A DNA stretch of 13,311 nt from JAJRXG01 sp038523965 (lineage in GTDB: Bacteria > Bacteroidota > Bacteroidia > Chitinophagales > Saprospiraceae). The stretch is from positions 1 to 13,311 of the forward strand of contig JBCBIX010000078.1 of the NCBI GenBank assembly GCA_038523965.1. The letters run 5' to 3'. Below, in pieces: positions 7,637 to 13,311 of this stretch; within the stretch, counting starts at the first letter, position 1; every line of letters starts with the position of its first letter. The notes under the pieces are model-generated. The model made no database searches, was not told the DNA's origin, and saw nothing but the letters and a program-made list of their open reading frames with translations. The position numbers and the translations under genes were made by a program.

Positions 7637-9378
7637 TCGGTGATTACTTGGTCTGGACTCAACTCAATGACTTTCTTGCCTTGGTACTTGGATCTACTAT
7701 CTGTAAGTAGATAGTCTGATACTGGGCGCGTTCCTGAGTTATAATGGTATACCTCACCCCTGTGGATAATATCGATGGCATCTGAGCCATAGTGAATCAC
7801 ATGTTTCTCGTGAAATTCCAGCTCCCTCCTGAGAACATGGCCAAACAAGAGGAACGCTGTTAACCCAAATGCCAGGCGCAAGGCAGTTCTTCTTGCCTGA
7901 TATAACCAAGTGGCGATGAGAGCGATAATGCCAAAGATCAACACAGATTCCATCCATGTGATCCAGATATCAGTTAATCGAGAGAATGGAAGCCTCGACG
8001 ACGCGGATGCGACTGAGCCCAGGATTTGAATGAAGATGTCAGCTACAGATCCGATCCAATCCGCTGTTTCTGAAGAAAGATTAGCGACCAGTAGAATTAG
8101 AACACACAGAATGATAAGAACACCTGCTATAGGAACTACAATCAAACTTAAGAGAGGTGATAAGAGCGGAATCTGATGGAAGTAGTACAGCGCAAAGGGT
8201 AGGGTGCCCAGCTGAGCGCAAAGGCCTATGTTCAGAAGCCCCCACATCTTTCGAAATGTCCAGTGTTCAGGTTTCCAAAGTTGATCGATCCATGGGGCCA
8301 ACAGAATGATGGCTCCAACAGCGGCAAAAGACAATTGGAAGCTGGCCGTAAACAACTGTAGAGGATTGGCGACCAAGATCAGTATCGCACTGCAACCGAG
8401 CAGATTCATACCATGGGCACGTCGACGGGTATTTCTGGAGATGAGGTATACCGAAGCCATAATCACCGCTCTCCATACGGATGGCGCTCCTCCGCTTAAC
8501 TCCGCAAAACAAACCAACGACCCAATCAGTAGTGCGACCACCACGAGATGATATTCATCTAACCACCAAAAGACACGTCGGTAAAATCCAAACAATACAT
8601 AGGCGATGATTCCAACATGAAGTCCTGATACAGCCAGAATATGAATGATACCACTATCAGCAAAGCTGTCCTTTCTCTCTGGGGTAAGCCCACTACGATC
8701 CCCTAATAACAATGCTTGTAAAATGCTAACTGATCGGTCGGGCACGTATATCTGTAGTTGTTTAAGGCACCAGTTTCGGAGCGTGTACCTGATGACAGTC
8801 CAAGGTGCAGATGAAGACTCCCGTATAGGTTTGATTTGATCCGAAGAGGCATATAGTCGAAAATGAAATCCAGATCTATCCAGGTAGCTTGCATAATCAA
8901 ATCCAGTCGGTGTTGGCTGGCTTTTTATTCTTTCAGGGCGGTTATGGACTGCTATCAATTCGCCTCGTTTGAATCGATGATCCGAATCGCGGAGATAGAT
9001 CACGATTCCTGCTTTGGTCGGTTCTGCTCGTGTGAATAAAGTGGTACGATCAATAGAAGACTTGAGATCTACAACTTGCGCTACGAATGTCTCGACATCA
9101 GACTGAGCGAACTCATCGACCATCTTTTCTTGATGACGTAGGTGGAGGGTAATGAGTCCGATTCCTACACCTGTCCATAGCAGATATACAGCTATGCTCT
9201 TGACATAATAGCTGATAGCAAGTCTGTCAAAACAAAGCGCGGCTGCGCCAAGAATGGCCACACCAGCAATGGTCGTCGATGCTGTCAAATACAGCTGGTC
9301 ACCTATGACGATACCTACTATCATAGACATTGCCACACGGAGCAGAGGGACATGTCGAGTCGTGAGTGTGGGTAGCAT
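7633..9378 (-). CDS. comEC: ComEC/Rec2-family DNA uptake channel protein
   Basis: 581 residues, polytopic. ComEC forms the inner-membrane channel that carries single-stranded DNA into the cytoplasm during natural transformation. N-terminal membrane segments lie at about 15-50 and 61-80, followed by the soluble OB-like domain (about 90-185; VETFVAQVVDLK, later GFDYASYLDRSGFHFRLY). The competence core starts near 215 with LLLGDRSGL and DSGIIHILAVSGLHVGII at 241-258, then GGAPSVWRAVIM (296-307) and NPLQLFTASFQLSFAAV (338-354). Several more membrane segments run to about 512. The C-terminal metallo-beta-lactamase domain found in Bacillus-type ComEC is absent; only a ~65-residue tail remains. It is followed in a 4-base overlap by the HhH gene and preceded by trkH after 59 bases, perhaps on the same transcript. 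Confidence 0.92.
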   Translation of the reverse strand: MLPTLTTRHVPLLRVAMSMIVGIVIGDQLYLTASTTIAGVAILGAAALCFDRLAISYYVKSIAVYLLWTGVGIGLITLHLRHQEKMVDEFAQSDVETFVAQVVDLKSSIDRTTLFTRAEPTKAGIVIYLRDSDHRFKRGELIAVHNRPERIKSQPTPTGFDYASYLDRSGFHFRLYASSDQIKPIRESSSAPWTVIRYTLRNWCLKQLQIYVPDRSVSILQALLLGDRSGLTPERKDSFADSGIIHILAVSGLHVGIIAYVLFGFYRRVFWWLDEYHLVVVALLIGSLVCFAELSGGAPSVWRAVIMASVYLISRNTRRRAHGMNLLGCSAILILVANPLQLFTASFQLSFAAVGAIILLAPWIDQLWKPEHWTFRKMWGLLNIGLCAQLGTLPFALYYFHQIPLLSPLLSLIVVPIAGVLIILCVLILLVANLSSETADWIGSVADIFIQILGSVASASSRLPFSRLTDIWITWMESVLIFGIIALIATWLYQARRTALRLAFGLTAFLLFGHVLRRELEFHEKHVIHYGSDAIDIIHRGEVYHYNSGTRPVSDYLLTDSRSKYQGKKVIELSPDQVITE

Positions 9379-9389
9379 GAGGGAGACTT

Positions 9390-9441
9390 AGCATGCGGAA
9401 GATACCGCACTTGCTTTATCTCTTTAGAAGGACCATTCTAA
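9390..9441 (-). other. Small RNA hairpins at the trkH-comEC junction
   Basis: TGCGG (9394-9398) pairs with CCGCA (9405-9409) around a six-base loop, and AGCA (9390-9393) can pair with TGCT (9412-9415) across a two-base bulge. A second dyad, TTAGAA (9424-9429) with TTCTAA (9436-9441), covers the trkH stop codon. Neither is followed by a T-run on the minus strand, so these are not clear terminators. They could affect the amount of comEC message or could be chance. Confidence 0.25.
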
Positions 9442-10892
9442 TTATCCTTCCAGAAATAGGGAAAGAACAAGACCAAAACAGTAAAAAGCTCCAAACGGCC
9501 ACACATCATGAGAAAGGTGAGTACCCACTTAGCCGCTGCAGGCAGATGAGCCCAGTTGTCCACTGGTCCTACCGAACCGATCCCAGGACCTACATTGCCT
9601 ATGCTGGTTGCGGAGGCTCCTATGGCAGTCTCAAAATCCAACCCCAAGGCAGATAGTGTCACCACACCCATCACAAAAAGAAAGAGATACACCAATAAAA
9701 ACACCAGGATGTGAGTCATGATCCGAGGAGCAACCAGCTGTCGATTGACCTTTAGCCTGATAACAGCTCGTGGATGCAGTACTCTCTTAAACTCGAGGAT
9801 GGTGTTTCTCATGAAGACAAGGTGTCGAATCAACTTGATCCCTCCAGAGGTTGAACCAGCACATGCACCTGTGAACAGCAGCAGAAAGAAGATAATGCTT
9901 AGACCATTGTTCCAAGACATATAGTCCACGGAGACATAACCAGTAGTGGTCACTAAGGACACCGTACTGAAGGCAACATGCCGAAAGCTCTCTTCCAATC
10001 CATAGTCTTGAGATTGGTATAGGACAGGTGTACTAATGACAATGGCCAGCAGAAGGATAATCATGTACATCCGCCATTCTTCGTTCATGAATACCTTCTT
10101 GAACTTGCCAGTTATGGCCATGTAAATCACGGTATAGTTCGTGCCGGCTAACAACATAAATAGCAGGATCGTGTACTGTATGGCTGGAGAAGTGAAGTGA
10201 GCTATGCTATCATTCTTTGTGCTGAACCCTCCAGTTGCCATTGTAGTGAGGGCATGATTTAGGGCATCAAACCAAGCCATACCCTCAGCCCAAAGAATTG
10301 CAAAAAGTAATCCTGTTAGACCCAGATAAAGGAACCAAAGGGTTCTTGCCGTGTCTTTGATTCGCGGGTGAATCTTGTCAGAGGTGGGGCCTGGTGCTTC
10401 TGCGACGAACAACTCAATCCCGGCAATCCCAAGTAACGGGAATAGGGCAACCGTCAAGACGATGATGCCCATACCACCAATCCATTGGGTCAGACTTCTC
10501 CAAAATAATATTGATGGGGCTAAGGATTCGATATCTGGTAGGATAGTCGCTCCAGTCGTTGTGAACCCCGACATACTCTCAAAGAAACAGTCATGATATG
10601 CCGATATACTTCCACTGATCCAGTAGGGTAGGGTACTGACTAATGACACAGATAGCCATCCAAGCAGGACGATAAGATATCCTTCGCGTTTGCTGATTTG
10701 ATTGGCCTTGCCATATCCTCTTATATAGAGCATACCGCCAAGGCTAAAAACCACAATGGCTGAACTCAAGAAACTAAGCCACTGATTATCACCAAGACCT
10801 ATACTCATGGCCAGACAGACCAAAAACATGATCCCGATGAATCCCATCAATGCTCCGATCACTCGGCACACTGGATTTAGGTTGATGATCAT
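9438..10892 (-). CDS. trkH: Trk-type potassium uptake channel subunit
   Basis: 484 residues, the usual size of the family. TrkH is the K+-translocating membrane subunit, built of four membrane-pore-membrane repeats. All four pore loops and filter glycines are visible: SGFTTTGATI (108-117), TTMATGGFST (216-225), VTTTGYVSVDY (314-324) and SIGNVGPGIG (430-439). Other family marks are QWIGGMGIIVL (136-146), SGGIKLIR (349-356) in the fourth repeat, and GRLELFT (465-471) near the end. Its start overlaps the trkA stop by four bases, so channel and gating subunit are made together. In this family TrkA binds TrkH from the cytoplasm and opens it in response to nucleotides. Confidence 0.96.
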   Translation of the reverse strand: MIINLNPVCRVIGALMGFIGIMFLVCLAMSIGLGDNQWLSFLSSAIVVFSLGGMLYIRGYGKANQISKREGYLIVLLGWLSVSLVSTLPYWISGSISAYHDCFFESMSGFTTTGATILPDIESLAPSILFWRSLTQWIGGMGIIVLTVALFPLLGIAGIELFVAEAPGPTSDKIHPRIKDTARTLWFLYLGLTGLLFAILWAEGMAWFDALNHALTTMATGGFSTKNDSIAHFTSPAIQYTILLFMLLAGTNYTVIYMAITGKFKKVFMNEEWRMYMIILLLAIVISTPVLYQSQDYGLEESFRHVAFSTVSLVTTTGYVSVDYMSWNNGLSIIFFLLLFTGACAGSTSGGIKLIRHLVFMRNTILEFKRVLHPRAVIRLKVNRQLVAPRIMTHILVFLLVYLFLFVMGVVTLSALGLDFETAIGASATSIGNVGPGIGSVGPVDNWAHLPAAAKWVLTFLMMCGRLELFTVLVLFFPYFWKDN

Positions 10893-12232
10893 CTAAAGAG
10901 GCTGTCGACTTTGGCGATGCACTTATCAGCAGCTACTACAATGACCTTATCATCTAAGGCCAGTTGGAAGTCGTCCTGAGGTAGAATTGATTGCTCTTCT
11001 CTAACGACAGCTGCGATCATCGCATTGGTCGGTAGTGGCAGCTTAGAAAGCGGCTTTCGGGTGAGTTGATTGTTCTTTTGGATGACATACTCTATGATCT
11101 CCGCCTCTACACCCGGCAGTGAAGTGATGGCTTCGACCTTGCCTTTTCGGACAAATCGAAAGATGTTGTTCGCCGCTATCAGCTTTTTGTTGATAAGAGT
11201 ATCGATTCCAATATGCTGAGAGATATGGGTGTATTCAGCGTTGTTAACGGCGGCGATCGTCTTGTAGACGCCATATTTCTCTGCACTCAGGCAGGCGATT
11301 ATGTTCGTTTCTGTGTTCTCTGTGAGCGCAATAACAGAATCCATCCGGTCGAGCCCTTCATCACGGAGAACTTCGATATTGGAAGGGTCTGCCTTAATTA
11401 TGAGCGTAGAATCCAACAGTTCGCTGAGCACCCTGCATTGTTCTTTGGTCTGTGCGACGATGGTTACGTTGTACTTCCGTTCAAGTAGCTGGGCAGTTTT
11501 AATACCAAGTGGAGTTCCACCCAGGATCATAACATTCTTGACCTTTTTGAGCTCCTTACCCAGATAGGTGAGGAGTGGGTTCATCTCATCCTGAGTAGTC
11601 ATAAAGTAGACGTGGTCCCCGCTATGCATTACTGTATGCTCTCTCGGGACGATGGTTTCTTCGTTGTTTCTGAGTATGGCAACAGGTTTGAAGGCATGAC
11701 CACTTTGGCCTTCAGATACCATTCCTATGCTTTGGCCGACTAATCCTGAAGAGTCATCCAGCGTAATCCCGTTCAAGATCACCTTACCATCTTCGAACTC
11801 AAAATTGTCGGTGACTTCGCAGTGCTTGACTAATCGTTCGATCTCCGTGGCGGCCAACTCCACCGGGGAGATGAGGTGGTCGATGCCCAATTCTAAAAAG
11901 TTCGAGCGCTGCGTATCGCATAGGTACTCCGAGTTATGAACGCGGGCGATCGTCTGCTTTGCTCCCATTTTCTTGGCGAGTATGGAAGAGACCAGATTAT
12001 TTTTTTCGCTTGCTGTGACAGCTAAAAACATCTTAGCTGAACTCACCATGGCATTTTCCAGCACTTCGATGGAAGAAGAATCTCCACGCACTGTATAGAC
12101 ATCTAACCGCTGCTTGACATAGTCCAGAACATCCTCATTGGTATCGATAAGGATGATCTCCTGCTTCTCCGACACAAGAAGTTCGGCCAGGTGGAATCCC
12201 ATATCTCCCGCTCCTGCGATGACTATTTTCAT
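10889..12232 (-). CDS. trkA: Trk potassium uptake gating/NAD-binding subunit
   Basis: 447 residues from the ATG at 12232, which gives MKIVIAGAGDMG directly at the start of the first Rossmann fold; an in-frame TTG nine codons upstream sits inside the likely -7 box and is not the start. TrkA is the cytoplasmic ring that gates TrkH. It has two RCK units in tandem: RCK-N1 with GAGDMG (7-12) and D30 after the second strand, RCK-C1 around 145-220, RCK-N2 with ILGGTPLG near 233-240, and RCK-C2 to the end. The first glycine motif is intact for dinucleotide binding; in the second the last glycine pattern is looser (GGTPLG). It is the first gene of the minus-strand block and overlaps trkH by four bases. 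Confidence 0.95.
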   Translation of the reverse strand: MKIVIAGAGDMGFHLAELLVSEKQEIILIDTNEDVLDYVKQRLDVYTVRGDSSSIEVLENAMVSSAKMFLAVTASEKNNLVSSILAKKMGAKQTIARVHNSEYLCDTQRSNFLELGIDHLISPVELAATEIERLVKHCEVTDNFEFEDGKVILNGITLDDSSGLVGQSIGMVSEGQSGHAFKPVAILRNNEETIVPREHTVMHSGDHVYFMTTQDEMNPLLTYLGKELKKVKNVMILGGTPLGIKTAQLLERKYNVTIVAQTKEQCRVLSELLDSTLIIKADPSNIEVLRDEGLDRMDSVIALTENTETNIIACLSAEKYGVYKTIAAVNNAEYTHISQHIGIDTLINKKLIAANNIFRFVRKGKVEAITSLPGVEAEIIEYVIQKNNQLTRKPLSKLPLPTNAMIAAVVREEQSILPQDDFQLALDDKVIVVAADKCIAKVDSLFR

Positions 12233-12256
12233 AATAGCTGTATGCCAAAAACGCGG

Positions 12257-12264
12257 CAAATGTA
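12257..12264 (-). promoter_or_regulatory. Candidate -7 box TACATTTG for the trkA-trkH-comEC block
   Basis: On the minus strand the bases read TACATTTG, an exact match to TAnnTTTG of the Bacteroidota primary sigma. Transcription would start near 12251 and give a leader of roughly 18 bases before the ATG at 12232. There is a TTG upstream but only 10 bases away instead of about 19, so the -33 element is not supported. Confidence 0.5.
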
Positions 12265-12293
12265 GGTCTTATCTCAACGTACTGCGGACTCAC

Positions 12294-12321
12294 TTTGGGC
12301 TCTGATTTGGACGATCTTTGG
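12294..12321 (+). repeat. Three short TTTGG direct repeats upstream of the LMW-PTP gene
   Basis: TTTGG occurs at 12294-12298, 12306-12310 and 12317-12321, 12 and 11 bases apart and so on about the same face of the helix; an ATTGG follows at 12325-12329. GATCTTTG at 12313-12320 also fits the -7 consensus in seven of eight positions and would give a leader of about 13 bases. This may be a promoter with an operator-like array, or chance. Confidence 0.25.
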
Positions 12322-12339
12322 TGCATTGGTATCAGTGAT

Positions 12340-12798
12340 ATGAACATTCTCTTTGTTTGTCTTGGAAACATATGTCGATCTCCGATCGCACATGGTCTAC
12401 TTGAGAAAAAGGTCCGTACACTTCGACTCGGATGGAATGTAGACTCTGTAGGTACGAGTAATTATCACGAAGGAAGTCCACCGCATCGAGATTCTGTGTC
12501 CATATGTGCTTCTCATGGTTTAGATATCTCACATCAACGGTCACGTCCTATCCAACCATCAGATATTCAGTCGGCCGATCTTATCATTGTCATGGACGCC
12601 TCTAATTATCAGGATGTAGGAGCTATGTGCAGTTCAGACAGAGAACTTGCTAAAATAAAGCTGTTACTCAATTACGTTACCCCTGGGCAAAATCGCGCTG
12701 TTCCCGATCCATATTATGATGGAGGCTTTGATCAGGTCTATGACATGATTGATGAGGCTACTGATCGATTGATCGAAGAACTTCGCCGCAGCTCTTAA
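12340..12798 (+). CDS. Low-molecular-weight protein-tyrosine phosphatase
   Basis: 152 residues from the ATG at 12340, the usual length of the family. An in-frame TTG at 12295 would add 15 residues with no family match and is rejected. The phosphate-binding loop CLGNICRS is at 7-14, with C7 the nucleophile that forms the cysteinyl-phosphate, C12 the second conserved cysteine and R13 holding the phosphate. The general acid is D123 in VPDPYYDGG (121-129), followed by Y125 and Y126. It is a cytoplasmic enzyme that removes phosphate from tyrosine in proteins; a role in arsenate reduction is less likely, because the aligned DP motif and tyrosines are of the phosphatase type. The next gene starts after 24 bases on the same strand. 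Confidence 0.93.
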   Translation: MNILFVCLGNICRSPIAHGLLEKKVRTLRLGWNVDSVGTSNYHEGSPPHRDSVSICASHGLDISHQRSRPIQPSDIQSADLIIVMDASNYQDVGAMCSSDRELAKIKLLLNYVTPGQNRAVPDPYYDGGFDQVYDMIDEATDRLIEELRRSS

Positions 12799-12822
12799 TC
12801 ACCATTTTTTATCTCGGTCTGT

Positions 12823-13299
12823 ATGATTCGATGGATAGCTCTGTTTATCGTGCTCCCCTACTTGGGATCTACGCAGCCAACACAGCGTGATGTCATGGCT
12901 GTGATGACTAAGATCAATTACCTAAGGGCATCAGGATGCACATGTGGTGGACAGCAGATGCACCCCGTTGGTCCAGTAAAGTGGGACGATAGACTATATC
13001 GTGTATCTCGACAATATGCGATCTACATGAATCGACATAACCACTTCGAGCATCTATCACGAGAGGGTGAAGACCTTGGCGATCGACTGGATGCGCTGGG
13101 ATATCCATGGCTCAAGATTGGTGAGAACTTGGCCTTTGGCTATCGTGATTTTCATGATGTATTGGAGGCTTGGGTAGAGAGCCCATCTCACTGCAGGATG
13201 CTTATGGATCCTGAGGTGACACACATGGGGCTAAGTAAGAAGGGGCTCTATTGGGCTCAGAGTTTTAGCCTACCAGATCTGGGTGTTGTGTCCGAGTAA
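12823..13299 (+). CDS. CAP-domain (SCP/PR1-like) secreted protein
   Basis: 158 residues. An N-terminal hydrophobic stretch (4-14) after R3 suggests a signal peptide, cut somewhere near GST-QP at 15-18. The rest is a single CAP domain: VKWDDRLYRVSRQYA (52-66), HFEH with H77, GENLAFGY with E101 (100-107), WVESPSH with E119 and H123, and WAQSF (144-148). The two histidines and two glutamates are the cavity residues of this fold. Three cysteines remain in the mature part (C39, C41, C124); one pair could form a disulfide. Bacterial CAP proteins have no single agreed function; sterol or lipid binding and protease roles are described for eukaryotic relatives. It may be co-transcribed with the phosphatase gene. 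Confidence 0.88.
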   Translation: MIRWIALFIVLPYLGSTQPTQRDVMAVMTKINYLRASGCTCGGQQMHPVGPVKWDDRLYRVSRQYAIYMNRHNHFEHLSREGEDLGDRLDALGYPWLKIGENLAFGYRDFHDVLEAWVESPSHCRMLMDPEVTHMGLSKKGLYWAQSFSLPDLGVVSE

Positions 13300-13311
13300 T
13301 ACAGATGGTTA

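Noticed and set aside
9393..9656. Plus-strand open frame of 87 codons opposite the trkH 3' end
   Set aside because: It lies antisense to the well-supported trkH, shows no family features, and its product has no coherent composition.

Overview
The window reads as ordinary chromosomal backbone of a Bacteroidota bacterium. The phylum assignment rests on an ECF sigma factor / small membrane anti-sigma-like protein / DUF4252 operon, a ComEC gene coupled to a multi-helix-hairpin-helix protein, a long LptF/LptG-type permease, and -7 boxes of the Bacteroidota form TAnnTTTG. No class or species can be fixed from this. It is gene-dense: the longest non-coding gap is about 107 bases, between trkA and the LMW phosphatase gene. 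I see no tRNA, rRNA, CRISPR array, insertion sequence or phage gene.

Layout, left to right. (1) The 3' third of atpG (ATP synthase gamma), then a lipoprotein of the vanadium-dependent haloperoxidase/PAP2 family and a beta-CASP metallo-beta-lactamase-fold RNase-like protein, all on +. (2) A minus-strand LptF/LptG-family permease whose 3' end overlaps the beta-CASP gene by 37 bases. (3) Divergent from it, a plus-strand ECF sigma operon: sigma factor, 4-base overlap, one-TM putative anti-sigma protein, 10 bases, secreted DUF4252 protein. It ends at a clear intrinsic terminator that lies inside the coding 3' end of the next, convergent gene. (4) A minus-strand block transcribed from right to left: trkA, trkH (4-base overlap), comEC (59-base gap), and a membrane-anchored protein with four or five helix-hairpin-helix repeats (4-base overlap with comEC). 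(5) Divergent from trkA on +, a low-molecular-weight protein tyrosine phosphatase and a secreted CAP-domain protein.

How they work together: TrkA and TrkH form one K+ uptake system (gating ring and channel). ComEC and the HhH protein look like a DNA-uptake pair, with ComEC as the inner-membrane channel and the HhH protein in the place of the DNA-binding ComEA. The sigma/anti-sigma/DUF4252 set is a self-contained signalling module. The LptF/G permease belongs to lipopolysaccharide export. The other genes are housekeeping or single enzymes.

I did not find a clear undescribed multi-gene system. The points most worth a second look are the comEC-HhH pair, the sigma/DUF4252 module, the terminator that doubles as coding sequence, the crowded lptF/sigma divergent start region, and a strong excess of the tetramer GATC.
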